A DNA stretch of 44,472 bases, taken from the NCBI GenBank assembly GCA_945860785.1, contig CAMATD010000009.1, positions 1 to 44,472 of the forward strand, in the 5' to 3' direction. Below are positions 1 through 9,335 of this stretch, one piece after another. The first letter of the stretch is position 1. Each line of letters opens with the position of its first letter. The notes beneath the pieces were generated by a model. That model was given only the letters and a program-made list of their open reading frames with translations, had not been told where the DNA came from and ran no database searches. The translations under genes were made by a program, and so were the position numbers. The DNA comes from Variovorax sp. YR752 (GTDB taxonomy: Bacteria > Pseudomonadota > Gammaproteobacteria > Burkholderiales > Burkholderiaceae_C).

Positions 1-2
1 GT

Positions 3-947
3 GCCAACGGCCTGCTGCACGAAGCGGCGCACGATGCGCTCTCCGACGTGCGCGCCACCATCGCGCTGGCCCGGCTCCTCCGCGACAAGCAGCCCAAGCT
101 GTTCGACTTCGCCTTCGGCCTCCACAGAAAGGACCGCGTGGCGAGCGAACTCGGCCTGCCTGCGATGCGCGAAACCGCCAAGCCGTTCCTGCACGTCTCG
201 GGCATGTTCCCGGCCGAGCGCGGCTGTCTCGGCGTGATGTGGCCGCTGGCGAGCCACCCGACCAACAAGAACGAACTGATCGCCTGGGACCTCGCCTACG
301 ACCCGAGCGAGTTGCGCGACCTCGACGTCGAGACGCTGCGCCTGCGGCTTTTCACCCGCACTGCCGATCTGCCCGAAGGCGTGGTGCGTCTGCCGGTGAA
401 GGGCATTCACCTGAACAAGTCGCCGATGGTGGTGGGCAACCTGCGCACGCTCGCGCCGGCGATGGCGGAGCGCTGGGGTGTCGATCTCGACACGGCCATG
501 CGCCATGCAGCCATTGCGCGTGACCTGCCCGACATGAGCGCCATCTGGTCGCAGGTGTATGCACGGCCGAAGGAGGCCACGCCCGACGTCGATGAAGACC
601 TCTACGGCGGTTTCGTCGGCAATGCCGACCGTCGGCGTCTCAACCAATTGCGCGGCCTTTCGGCAGCCGAACTCGCCAAGGACCGCACCGGCTTCGACGA
701 CGGCCGTCTCGAGGAAATCGTGTTCCGCTACCGCGCGCGCAACTGGCCCGAGTCGCTCGCTCCCGAAGAGACCGAACGCTGGGAGGCATTGCGCGTGGCG
801 CGCCTGTTCCGCGGCGAGGGTGGGGCGCGCACCATCGAACAGTTGTTCAGCGAAGTCGATGCGCTCTCCGAAACAGTGGACGAGCGCGGCGAGGAACTGT
901 TGGGCGCGCTCTACGAATACGCCGAAGCGATCGCACCCGAGGCCTGA
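3..947 (+). CDS. sbcB: Exodeoxyribonuclease I, C-terminal part (5' end outside window)
   Basis: This is the 3' part of a 3'-to-5' single-strand DNA exonuclease of the DEDDh family, which acts in recombination and mismatch repair. The frame is open from the window edge. It begins just before the conserved HEAAHDALSDVRAT stretch, which is the Exo III motif (H and D four residues apart, then the D-V-R-AT run) found near residue 180 of E. coli SbcB. It continues through the SH3-like and helical C-terminal domains, with KGIHLNKSP and YGGFVGNADRR as recognisable SbcB blocks. The N-terminal catalytic D and E lie outside the window. The frame is intact. The stop codon sits inside a short perfect palindrome. 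Assignment is firm from the motif and the family-like C-terminus. Confidence 0.93.
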   Translation, partial: ANGLLHEAAHDALSDVRATIALARLLRDKQPKLFDFAFGLHRKDRVASELGLPAMRETAKPFLHVSGMFPAERGCLGVMWPLASHPTNKNELIAWDLAYDPSELRDLDVETLRLRLFTRTADLPEGVVRLPVKGIHLNKSPMVVGNLRTLAPAMAERWGVDLDTAMRHAAIARDLPDMSAIWSQVYARPKEATPDVDEDLYGGFVGNADRRRLNQLRGLSAAELAKDRTGFDDGRLEEIVFRYRARNWPESLAPEETERWEALRVARLFRGEGGARTIEQLFSEVDALSETVDERGEELLGALYEYAEAIAPEA

Positions 948-957
948 ACGTTCAGGC
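942..957. repeat. 16-bp perfect palindrome over the sbcB stop
   Basis: GCCTGAACGTTCAGGC is fully self-complementary and contains the sbcB TGA. No T-run follows, so a classical intrinsic terminator is not supported. It could be a weak hairpin at the end of the sbcB message. Confidence 0.4.
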
Positions 958-969
958 ACATCCCCGCCC

Positions 970-1708
970 ATGGACAAGAACCTGACCATCACCCCCGAAC
1001 TTTCCACGGGTCTCGAGGAACACGGGTTGTTCCTCGCGCCGGGCGTTCAGTTGTCGATGCCGTGCCGCTTCGAGACGCCGGTGCGCATCTGGCATGCGGT
1101 GCGCGTCATTGGCGGGTCGCTGGGGGCCTACACCACGCTCTCGCCGGGCGTTGCGCTCAACGCCGTGCATGCGGGGCGCTACTGCTCGATCGGCGACGGC
1201 ATGCAGGGTGCTGTCGGACCACCCCTCCGACTGGTTCACCACGCACATGCTGAGCTTCTCGCCGAATTTTCCCGAGCCGTACCGTCACCAGCCCGTGGGC
1301 GGGTTCTGGTCGCATTCGACGGTCAAGATCGGCCATGACGTGTGGATCGACTCCCGCGTGAGCATCCGGGGTGGCGTGACCATCGGCGATGGTGCGGTGA
1401 TCGGTGCCGGGGCCATCGTGACCAAGGACGTCGAACCCTTCACCATCATGGGTGGTGTGCCGGCGCGCGTGATCCGCCGCCGCTTTCCGGACGCGCTCAT
1501 CGAACGCATCCAGGCCTGCCCGTGGTGGGACTGGGACCTGCGTGCGATGGCACTCGACTGGCAGCATCCCGAAGAAGCCCAGACCGTGCTGGAGGCCGCC
1601 ATCGCCGAGGGCCGCGTGTCGCGGTGGGAGTCGGGATGGCGCCTGCTCGATTTCGGCACGCCGGAAAAGGCAGGGCAGCCCGCGCCGCTCATCTTTCGAC
1701 CGGGCTGA
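970..1708 (+). pseudogene. Hexapeptide-repeat (LbH) acyltransferase, frameshifted
   Basis: This looks like a CatB/xenobiotic-type O-acetyltransferase with a left-handed beta-helix fold. It starts at ATG 970 (MDKNLTITPELS) and reads in one frame to about 1205, with hexapeptide turns such as VNAVHAGRYCSIGDG-like residues. It then continues in the next frame with HPSDWFTTH, IGHDVWIDSRVSIRGGV, IGDGAVIGAGAIVTKDV and IMGGVPARVIRRRF, to TGA at 1706-1708. The switch lies at the GGG in ATGCAGGGTGC (about 1201-1211); one extra base or two missing bases would explain it. HPxDW and the GVPARxIRxRF end are typical of the CatB-like group. The acyl acceptor is unknown. The break is either a real mutation or a sequence error. 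Confidence 0.75.
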
Positions 1709-1711
1709 CCA

Positions 1712-2176
1712 ATGAGGACCCGTCTCATGACACGTATTTCTTCTTCTGCCCGTCTGCGGACGATGGCATTGGCCGGCGCCATGATCGCCGCGCTCGCAGG
1801 CTGCGCTGCCTTGCCTTCGGCATCCAGGCCCGCCAAGGCCTGCGGGGCGGGCTTCGATGGCTTCGAGCGAGACACCCTCTATTTCGGTCGCGCCATACCA
1901 GCCGGCGGGCAGGTGTCGAATGCCCAGTGGACCGGCTTTCTCGACACCACGGTGACGCCAGCTTTCCCGCAGGGCCTCACCGTCATCGACGCCGTCGGCC
2001 AATGGCGCGGCGCCTCGGGCGGCGTGGTCCGCGAGCCGTCGAAGCTCGTCGTGCTGCTGCATCCACGCAATGCGAAGGACAATACGGCCATCGCCGGCAT
2101 CATCGACGTGTACCGCAAGAACTTCGGCCAGGAGGCTGTTCTTCAGGAAAGGCAGACTGTCTGCGTCCGCTTCTGA
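1712..2176 (+). CDS. DUF3574 lipoprotein
   Basis: A small secreted lipoprotein of 154 residues (149 if the second ATG at 1727 is used). The N-terminus is basic, then hydrophobic (MALAGAMIAALAGC), with a lipobox LAGC giving a lipidated Cys near residue 31. The mature part contains the DUF3574 pattern FGRAIPAGGQVSNAQW...VTPAFPQGLTVIDAVGQWR and KLVVLLHP. The molecular function of DUF3574 is not known. It starts three bases after the acyltransferase stop, so the two may be co-transcribed. It converges on the pentapeptide gene ending at 2232. Confidence 0.85.
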   Translation: MRTRLMTRISSSARLRTMALAGAMIAALAGCAALPSASRPAKACGAGFDGFERDTLYFGRAIPAGGQVSNAQWTGFLDTTVTPAFPQGLTVIDAVGQWRGASGGVVREPSKLVVLLHPRNAKDNTAIAGIIDVYRKNFGQEAVLQERQTVCVRF

Positions 2177-2231
2177 AATTGGCGAGAAATGGGTCAAAGC
2201 TTCATGGCGATCTCATTTGCGTCGGCTATCT

Positions 2232-2726
2232 TCAATTGATCCGAGCGTTGGTCAGTTGCATGTTTTCGAACTGGCTGCCCGTGAAGTCCACCTGTTCTCC
2301 ACGCAGGTTCTCGGCCGTGATGTACGTGCCCGTGCACGACAGGATCTTCAGCCCGCTCCAGTGACCGTCGTCGAAGTTCAGTTCGGTCCAGGTGCAGCCC
2401 AGGAAGCTGCAGCTGCTGAAATTGCAATGGCCGAACTGGCTGTCTGTGAAGGTGCAGCCGATGCAGGTACAGCCGCTGATGGCGATGCGCTGCAAGTCGC
2501 AGCGACTGAAGGTGCAGTTGGTGAACTGGCAATCGGTCCATGAGGCATTGAGGAAGGTGGTGGCCGAGAAGCTGCTGCCGCTGAAGGTGCTGGCCGAGAA
2601 GGTGATGAGGTTCAGGTCCAGGCCGGCGTAGGCATTGCCGTCGCTTTCGCTGGCCACGCCTGCGGGCGCGCCGCCTAGGCCCTTGCGCCATTGGTCGTGT
2701 TTGAGAATCAGGGACTGCGCTGACAT
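2232..2726 (-). CDS. Pentapeptide-repeat protein, last gene of the Tle3 module
   Basis: About 164 residues, mostly imperfect pentapeptides of the A(D/N)Lxx/F-centred type (for example FSGSSFSATTF, CTFSRCDLQRIAISGCTCIGCTFTDSQFGHCNF), predicting a right-handed quadrilateral beta-helix. A longer TTG-started version exists from 2771, but ATG 2726 has AGGAG about ten bases upstream and is preferred. The gene follows tla3 by 57 bases on the same strand. Pentapeptide proteins often accompany VgrG cargo genes in Burkholderiales, so an accessory role in this T6SS module is inferred. No catalytic motif is seen. Confidence 0.8.
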   Translation of the reverse strand: MSAQSLILKHDQWRKGLGGAPAGVASESDGNAYAGLDLNLITFSASTFSGSSFSATTFLNASWTDCQFTNCTFSRCDLQRIAISGCTCIGCTFTDSQFGHCNFSSCSFLGCTWTELNFDDGHWSGLKILSCTGTYITAENLRGEQVDFTGSQFENMQLTNARIN

Positions 2727-2783
2727 CGTAAATAAGCTCCTGTCGTTTTTGCAGGGCCGCCGCGATGGCAACCCCGCGTTCGC

Positions 2784-4142
2784 TCAGATCACATAGGGTC
2801 GAGGATTCAACCCCTCGCGGTACTCGGGGCTGGGCGGCAACAGCGCAAAGACCAGCGCCCCGCGCGGATCGCGCAGGTTGACGGCAAGCGCCGGTTCGCC
2901 GCTGTCCCACACCGCGATACTGACCAGCCCGATGGCCGCATTCATGCTCGCCGCACCCAGTTCCCCACCCAGGCACTGCTCCAGTCGAAAACCCGCGTCC
3001 GAATCCAGCAGTCTGTTTTGTGGTGCAACCTTGGCTATGCAGCGCGCGAGCAGCGCGGCGTCATCGCCGTCCGATGCGGCGCTGTAGAACAGGCGCTTGG
3101 GCGGCTGTCCACGCAAAGGGCCTTCCAGCACGGCCTTCAGCACCGCTTCCAGCGCTTCGACCCGCTGGTCCATCGACATGCCCGCATCGAAGCGCGCAAA
3201 TTCGGGCTTCTGCACCAGCGCGAGCGTCGGCATCTGCGCATACTGCTCGTACTGAGGTTGGCTCCACAGTGCCGGCACGTTGGGCGTCGGCCTGAAATCG
3301 CCGAGCGACGCGCGGTAGTTCACACTGCCGTCGTAGGCGTCGGCCCGCAGGCCGCCAAAGCCGTGGGGGCCACGACCGACCACACCGTTGGGAAAATGGC
3401 TGTCCTTGCTGGCATCGCGCACATGCAGCGACCACTCGCGCAGCCACTCGGCCGCCTCGGGGCGAGTCAGCAGCAGGCCCGAGAAGGTGTCGCGCAACTG
3501 TCCCGCGCGCTTGGGCCACGCAAGGATGTCCTCCAACGACTCGCTGCGCTGGCCCTGCGGGTTCTCCCACCCGCCCAACTCCGCGCGCGCCGCGTAGCCG
3601 TCCTCGGCCCACACCAGCAGGCTGTTCAGATCGCCCTGAGTGCCGAAGGCGTCGAAAGCCAAGCGCCAGAGATCGACACCCGCGGCCTCGAAGCGCGGCG
3701 GCACCTTGAACCCCAGCTGATGAAAAGCCATGCCCGCCGGGCCGTCATGCAACTGCCACGGAAGGCCGCGCTGGTCCTCGCTGCTCTGGTACCTGCGGCT
3801 CCACTGCGCCAGCGCCGCCGCATTCAGCCGCGTGGCCTGTGGCAGCGCCATCATCGTGGGCAGCGGGTAGTTCTCCACGAAGCGGCCCCGCTCGCCGTTC
3901 TTGGGCCGGTGGGTCAGTGCGGCGCGCAGCGCGGCGCTGCGGAACAAGCCCGCCTCGTGCTGGCACTCGCTCAGCGAACCCGGGGGATTGGGGGCTTCTT
4001 CATCGGCCGGTGCCCGGCGTCGCACGCGGTCCCACAAAGGCCCGGCGGGCACTTGGTCCACCCGCAATCCCACCCCGGAGACGTGCAGGAATTCGGCAGG
4101 CGATGCGGTGGCGGGCTGGTAGCGAATGCGCCTTGTCACCAC
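2784..4142 (-). CDS. tla3: Type VI lipase adaptor Tla3-like (DUF2875)
   Basis: A 452-residue protein resembling Tla3, which in P. aeruginosa binds the lipase Tle3 in the cytoplasm and loads it on VgrG2b. Family-like blocks are FLHVSGVGLRVDQ near the N-terminus, PTPNVPALWSQPQYEQYAQMPTLALVQKPEF in the middle (two pieces of the DUF2875 core), and the C-terminal MNAAIGLVSIAV...AVNLRDPRGALVFALLPPSPEYRE. The start is a GTG (4142, with another at 4139) that overlaps the tle3 stop by seven bases, implying translational coupling. It is somewhat shorter at the N-terminus than many family members. Gene order strongly supports the call; sequence identity to characterised Tla3 was not computed. Confidence 0.78.
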   Translation of the reverse strand: MVTRRIRYQPATASPAEFLHVSGVGLRVDQVPAGPLWDRVRRRAPADEEAPNPPGSLSECQHEAGLFRSAALRAALTHRPKNGERGRFVENYPLPTMMALPQATRLNAAALAQWSRRYQSSEDQRGLPWQLHDGPAGMAFHQLGFKVPPRFEAAGVDLWRLAFDAFGTQGDLNSLLVWAEDGYAARAELGGWENPQGQRSESLEDILAWPKRAGQLRDTFSGLLLTRPEAAEWLREWSLHVRDASKDSHFPNGVVGRGPHGFGGLRADAYDGSVNYRASLGDFRPTPNVPALWSQPQYEQYAQMPTLALVQKPEFARFDAGMSMDQRVEALEAVLKAVLEGPLRGQPPKRLFYSAASDGDDAALLARCIAKVAPQNRLLDSDAGFRLEQCLGGELGAASMNAAIGLVSIAVWDSGEPALAVNLRDPRGALVFALLPPSPEYREGLNPRPYVI

Positions 4143-6244
4143 GGGTCTCCCATTGGGCTCGACGCCGGCTGGGGCGCTGATGCCGGCGCCTCGCCGGTCA
4201 CGATGCCCGGCGGCATTGTCTTGTCGGAGTCGGGCAATTTGCCGGTCCGGTAGTACGGGTCGCTCTTCTTCCAGTCGGCCAAGTCGAGCAGGTAGTTCCA
4301 GTACTGCTCGTCGTGCCAGGCGTAGCCCAGGCCCACCGTCACGTCGTAGCTCAGCACGTCCGCCACGGGAGAGCTGTTCTTTTCCTGGTTCTTGAAGCGC
4401 AGGATGGCGGCATGGTTGGTAGGCGATACCGGCACATGCCCCACCTCGGCTTCGCGGCGCTGCTCGACTTCCTTCCAGGTTTCGTAGCGGTAGATGTGCA
4501 AACCCTTTTCGTCGGAGGCCCTGATCCTGCGCCGCTCCTGATAGGTCACGTCGTCGTTGAAGTCCTCGCTCTGTTCGCCGTCGGCCTTCACTTTGTTGCC
4601 GTCCGGGTCCTTGCCTTCCTTGCCGTCGTACATCACGTAATTGCCGTCGAACTCTTCAGGCAGATCCAGCGCCCGGGGCAGCAGCGGGGCGTTGATGGTC
4701 ACGCTCTCCGCGTCGTCCTTGTCAGGCGACAGGTCACCCAGGACGGGCGCCGCATGCAGGATCTTCTCCGAGGCAATCTTCCAACGCTGTGCGGGGGCAC
4801 TGCCGTCTTGGTAGTGCCATTCCTCCTCGTCGTGGGCCGGCGTCCCTGGGCTCTCTTCATTGCCTTCCGAGGCCGGTACGTGCTTGATCTGCTTGTAGAA
4901 GTAGTGCTGCGCATAGCCGGTACGCGAACCCACGGGCGGGTTGTGGCCGTCCTTGGTGTCGGTGCCGCGCGCGAACATGCGCTGCAGCACATTGCCACCT
5001 ACCTGCCCATGTACTTGGTCGGAATGCCGCGCCAGCCCATGCCGGCCACGGCTGAGACGCCGATCACCCGGTCGCCGGGGTTGAAGTTCACCATCAGCTT
5101 GCCGCGCGTGTCGCTGCGCGTGAACTTCGGCAGACTCCACCAGGGCTTGTCGTCCTGGCCCCGTCCGGCATCCGGGTCTTCCACTTTGCTGCCGATCTCG
5201 GCCTGCCACTGCGGCGCATCGGCAGGCTTGTTCACGTAGATCACGTCGTCGTAGGCGTGGCATGGGCGGTGCTCCACGGTGCATTCGGCCTTGGGTGCGG
5301 GCGGCGCGGGATAGCCCTGGGCGGCCTTGGCCATGATGGCGGCCGCGTTGGCGAAGGTGGCGATGCGCGCGGGCTCGGGCTGCACGGTGTCCCAGCCATC
5401 GGTCGCCGTGAGGTAGTCGGTCTTCTCGGTGTCGAAGCGGTAGGGCGAGCTGTTGAGGATCACGGTGTCGGGGTCTCGCACACCGTCGAGGAAGAACAGC
5501 GAGCACAGCGTGACGATGGTGCCCTGGCTGTGCGAGACGATGTTGATGGGCTCGTTGGGAAGGTTCTTGCGGACGTCCTTGATCAGGTTCGCCAGGCGGC
5601 GCGCGGCGTGGGTGTAGTACAGGCGTGGCGGGCAGTCGCACAGCGTTCGACCCAGAATCGGATTGACCCAGTTGACATCGAACAGCCCGAACATCACGTG
5701 CTTGCGAAAACCCGTAGGCAGCCAGAACGAGGTGAGCGCGGCACCGCCATTCTGGAAGGGGCCGCCGCCCCAGGCGCCGTCGGTGCGCAGGGGGTTGCCG
5801 TATTCGTCGGTCCAGGCCGGGGTGTCGCCCTTTTGCTCGCTGCCCTTGATCTGCTTGCGATCAGATTCCTGGGCTTTATAGCCCCACCAGAAGGGGATGA
5901 CGGGGGATTTGACGCGCTGACCATCCCTGACTTTGAGATAGCGGTGCGCGGTGACTTTGTTTTTATCACCTTCATCGTCTTTGCTCAAAGGTCTTAGGTC
6001 TTCTCGCCCGAGCCGCTTGTTCAGCCCGGTTGCAAACTTCCTTGGAAGCATCTAGATACCACTCTCCATCGGAATTGACGCCATGCACAAAGATGACGAT
6101 GCCAGGCATGAGGTGGGGCACGCCGACGGTATGAGTACGGTCGGTCTGCTTGTCGTCGGTACCGGTCATCTTGCCCTGGACCCATTGATATTTACCTGGG
6201 TCAGGCGACACGGGAGTTTCGATGGAGTTGAGGTCATCGCTCAT
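4136..6244 (-). pseudogene. tle3: T6SS phospholipase effector Tle3-like, two frameshifts
   Basis: An antibacterial lipase effector of the Tle3 type with a C-terminal DUF3274-like region. ATG 6244 overlaps the tli3 stop (ATGA). Frame 1 gives MSDDLNSIETP..., then IVIFVHGVNSDGEWY (oxyanion-hole region), and is lost near 6030. Frame 2 continues with FATGLNKRLGREDLRPL, PVIPFWWGYK, and the nucleophile elbow NIVSHSQGTIVTL (Ser in SHSQG), and meets a TAG at 4999-5001. Frame 3 continues from about 5010 with VGGNVLQRMFARGTD to GDPW and the stop at 4136. A single missing C in TACATGGGC-AGG would restore the second junction. All conserved blocks survive, so decay is recent or the indels are sequence errors. 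As written, no full-length lipase is made. Confidence 0.85.
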
Positions 6245-6867
6245 TGCTGGCTTCCTTTGCCTTGAGCCTTGCATAGCACCTTGGTGTCAACGGGGGCGAT
6301 GTGGGTCTTAAAGACAAAGCCGTGAATAAACGGCCAACGAATACCGTCTTCAGACAAGGGAAGGGAAGATAGATCAAATCCCCGAGTGATGTTGTCTTCG
6401 TCTATCTGATAAACCTTGGTGCCGCTAATGTGCAGTTTGTCATACGGTGAAGGTGCCCACACTCGCTTCCATGTCCTGCCCCCATCGATGGAGTAAGGCA
6501 TCTTGTCCCCGCACCCCCCTCCACCCGACGAACAGTTGATGCTCTCTCGCGTCACCGGCGCCACCAGATACTGATCGTTGGCGGCGTCGATGATGAGGGT
6601 GGTCCGGTTCATCACAGCGTCGAACTTCACCACTTCCGAGCGGATGCCCTTGGCGGTGTCTACGAAATACAGCATGTCGCCATAGCAATGCTCTTCCGGC
6701 GTGATCTCGAAGTACCGGTGATCGTCGATGCGGTAGGCCACTTGCGGCGGAATGACAGGCCCAGGCGCGAGTGGCGGGGAAGCTCCGCCGGACGCGCAGG
6801 CGCTCAGGGCCAAGGCCGATGCAGTCAAGCTAAGTCGCCATGCAAATTTGAGGTCAAGTTTCCTCAC
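6241..6867 (-). CDS. tli3: Tli3-like periplasmic immunity lipoprotein
   Basis: A 208-residue lipoprotein: basic start, hydrophobic stretch and lipobox LSAC (SALALSACAS), then a mature domain with four later cysteines (HCYGD, NCSSGGGGCGDK, VLCK) and an IDGGRTWKRVW block. The location between vgrG and tle3, the ATGA overlap with tle3 and the lipoprotein nature match Tli3, the immunity protein that blocks Tle3 in the periplasm. It is intact even though both its cognate effector and the spike gene are broken, as expected if immunity is retained after effector loss. The family assignment rests on context as much as on sequence. Confidence 0.72.
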   Translation of the reverse strand: MRKLDLKFAWRLSLTASALALSACASGGASPPLAPGPVIPPQVAYRIDDHRYFEITPEEHCYGDMLYFVDTAKGIRSEVVKFDAVMNRTTLIIDAANDQYLVAPVTRESINCSSGGGGCGDKMPYSIDGGRTWKRVWAPSPYDKLHISGTKVYQIDEDNITRGFDLSSLPLSEDGIRWPFIHGFVFKTHIAPVDTKVLCKAQGKGSQQ

Positions 6868-6920
6868 GAAGTGTTCTCCCCGTGTTGTGCTTGCAGTAAG
6901 TCAAATGAACCCGAAGCGTC

Positions 6921-8229
6921 TCAAGTGACGTCAAACGGCTTGTCCTTGTCGAGCTTGGAAATCGCGTCGCCACCGGATTGAGCGTTGCTCGCGCCGCCGC
7001 TGGCCTTGACGATGCTGTAGTCCCGGTTAGATAGTCCGTCGTCCTTGTCCCCCATGCGGTGCAGCGTGAGCTGCTGGGCCTGGTCGGTGCGCATGAAGCC
7101 GGGGAAGTCCACGCCGATGGTGCTGGGGCCATGGACGCGGTAGTTGGCGGTCTGCACGAGGTACTCGCCGGTCATGCCCCATACCACCTTGCCACCTGAC
7201 ATGCGCAAGTAGGTGCCGTCGTCCAGCGCCAGGGTGATGCTCTTCTTGGCCTTGATGGTGATGCTGTCCTCGGTGGACTGGATGGTGATGGCCTTCTCGC
7301 CCGTGATCTCGACGCTGTTGTGCTGAGCCTGGTGGATGAGCTTGCCCTCATTGGCGATGACGCGGATGTCGCCCGTGCGCGCGAACTGTTCGATGTCTTT
7401 GCCTGCGGTGTGCAGGATCGACTGATCGGCATAGTGCTGCTGGTTGTGGCCAGCCACGGTGTCGATGTTCAGGCCGGCGTACTGGATGTGATCCTTGGGC
7501 GTGACGCTGGCAATGCCCGCCGCACCGCTGAGGGCCAGCACGGGCTGACCGCCCTGCGCCTTGCCATGGGCGTTGGCTTCGTTGCTGGCGCCGTGGCCGA
7601 GGGCTTCGGCGGCTTCGCTCAAGGCCTGCTGGGGCGCCGTCTCGCGCACGCCGGCCTCGCATTTCGTGGCCGCCTTGGTCAGGTCTTTGGCGATCGCCAG
7701 CGCCTGTTCCAGACAGGCCACCAGTTCGTCGCGGCTGAGCAGGCCGCCGATGGCTTGCGAGCGTCCATCGGTGGACAACAGCAGGCCCTTGTCTGCCCGA
7801 ACCGCGCCCCATCCGTCTGAACGAAGCTCGAAACCTTCGCCCCGTTCGTCCTTGCGCCCGGCGTTGTCCTCGATGCGCGTGATGTGCCCCAGGCTCAGCT
7901 GGCTGTGCTGGTGGTCGCTCTTGAGCTGCAGCTGGATCTTGCCGGCGGTGTCGTCCATGGTGAGGTGGTTGCTGCGTCCGGCCGCACTGTTGCCTCCTTC
8001 CTCGGCCCTCCTTGCCGATGAAAATGTCGAGATCGAAGTCCATGGCGCCGCTGGCGCCGAGGTTCAGGGCATCGGGGGTCTTGAGAAGAAGCTCGTATTC
8101 GAACAGCGAATTCACGCCTTCGTGACCCGAGAGGCGCACGGGTTCGAGCGCGGGACGGCCAAGCACCAGGGGAATTGCGGGCGATTGAATCACCAGGGTG
8201 CGCGGTTGCGCGCCATCGAAGATAGACAT
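6921..8229 (-). pseudogene. vgrG remnant with its central spike region deleted
   Basis: ATG 8229 starts a normal VgrG N-terminus (MSIFDGAQPRTLVI... to DFDLDIFIGKEG, about 66 residues). The sequence then jumps, out of frame, to EEGGNSAAGRSNHLTMDD and the usual C-terminal half (GKIQLQLKSDHQHSQLSLGHITRIEDN, then the DUF2345-type region with KSITLALDDGTYLRM and a GMTGEYLVQTANY block) ending at 6921. The gp27-like domains and the gp5 OB fold, several hundred residues in a complete VgrG, are absent. The junction (about 8000-8020) contains two copies of AAGGAGG seven bases apart. As it stands no spike can be made. The next gene, tli3, starts 54 bases downstream. Confidence 0.85.
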
Positions 8230-8418
8230 GGAGATTCCCTGAAGTGACGAGCGCTCGGATCGAGGTTGTCTCAAGAAATTATGGGAGGCTCTCCTGTCTT
8301 CTCGGTAGTGAAAAAGCAGTCTTCGTGAAAGCGCTTCCGGGATGCGTGACGGATTGCATGATCGAGCGTCTCCAACCTTGTCAAGACTTTCGCAGCCCAG
8401 GGTTAATTTTGCTATTTG

Positions 8419-8685
8419 TTAACAGCAAGATAACAACCTTTGAAATTTTGGAAAAAAAACTGGCCGGCCGGTTCCACCCGATCTATTGATCATTTTCGGT
8501 GGCGCTCGCCACGATGCCTCAGTGAGGAACATCCGCACTGTGTCGAGGATATCTTCCTCGACTCGAGAGGGCGTCGAGTCTACGAACAGCGTCCAGGCGA
8601 TGGCTGCGAAGCTGACGAGGCCGATCGCACATACCGTCTAGACGAATCCACGAACGAGGCGCAAGGATCTTTCGAGTTCCGTCAT
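8419..8685 (-). pseudogene. Small single-pass membrane protein ORF interrupted by TAG
   Basis: ATG 8685 overlaps the stop of the 36-codon ORF upstream (ATGA). The frame reads MTELERSLRLVRGFV, hits TAG at 8638-8640, then continues open as TVCAIGLVSFAAIAWTLFV (a clear transmembrane segment), DSTPSRVEEDILDTVRMF and on to TAA at 8419. A Trp codon at the TAG would give a coherent small membrane protein. The last residues after about 8475 look non-coding and may be read-through past a lost stop. No family is recognised. It lies in the low-GC spacer upstream of vgrG, on the same strand. Confidence 0.4.
8450..8480 (-). terminator. Possible intrinsic terminator of the mini-operon
   Basis: On the minus strand ACCGGCCGGCCAG, a short GC-rich self-complementary run, is followed by eight T. 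The stem is short, so efficiency is uncertain. It would end transcripts from the 8792/8685 ORFs before vgrG. Confidence 0.35.
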
Positions 8686-8792
8686 GCGGAGAATCCGATG
8701 CGGTATTGGTGGGCGCTGCCGTAACTTAAGAATGTGATCCCGCCGTCATCCAGCAGGCGAACTTCCGCTTTTTCGATCTGGGTCTGCCCCAT
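8682..8792 (-). CDS. 36-residue ORF with a strong ribosome-binding site
   Basis: ATG 8792 is preceded by GTGGAGG at a spacing of seven bases, the best Shine-Dalgarno in this spacer. The product is MGQTQIEKAEVRLLDDGGI... ending IGFSA, with no recognised family. Its stop overlaps the start of the small membrane ORF by ATGA, as in a translated operon. It may be a complete micro-gene, or the stub of a gene shortened by the rearrangements seen on both sides. Confidence 0.4.
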   Translation of the reverse strand: MGQTQIEKAEVRLLDDGGITFLSYGSAHQYRIGFSA

Positions 8793-9335
8793 GTGTTGAC
8801 CTCCACTGTTGATCCGCAAGTATTGCCTCAAGCATCCTGTTGCAAAGGCTTCTGGCGCGTACACAACTGCGAATTTGCGATACTTTCTTTGCACAACAGT
8901 TGCAATGCCACTGCTCGTGGCTAAGTCCCTGCTCGGCAGCATCTCGCTTGATCGTTGCGCGGCACTGCTTCCCACTAAATGTCAACGATCTGTCAGACCT
9001 TACCGCTGTGCGTTCAAGCGATAGAACCGCTGTTTTCCAGAGACGATTGCAATTATTTATTTGCGACTTATCAACTATCGTCAAAACTAAAAAACACCAA
9101 ACTCTCTTTAGCTTTGAAGATGCCGATACCGCGGTTGATTGGCATAGATAGTGCATTGGTGCGGCGTCTTCTTGTGAGGAAAGGCCGCATGACCTGACGG
9201 ATGGCTATCACGCCACAGCGCAACGTCATGCACGCGTTCCCGGACATTCAGACGACAGTCGAGGGGCGCTGTTCGTTATGCGACCAGCACGCCCTCATCG
9301 TGCATTGAGTCAGGGAGAGAGGATTTGAAAGTCAG
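8793..9335. other. Low-GC spacer between T6SS remnant and tel island
   Basis: About 540 bases of visibly lower GC than the flanks. Open frames occur on both strands but show no coherent domain, no plausible initiation context and no codon bias like the neighbours. A TTGCA...TGCAA inverted repeat is present at 8889-8905. Promoter-like A/T-rich stretches occur near 9050-9110, but no pair of boxes with good spacing was found. The segment ends where the truncated binding-protein gene begins at 9336, so it may mark a recombination junction. Confidence 0.5.

Noticed and set aside
1157..2197. A 346-codon minus-strand frame over the acyltransferase and DUF3574 genes
   Set aside because: No recognisable protein features, and both plus-strand genes have family motifs.
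8440..8724. Plus-strand ORF of 94 codons in the low-GC spacer
   Set aside because: No ribosome-binding site and no domain; it is antisense to the better supported small minus-strand ORF.
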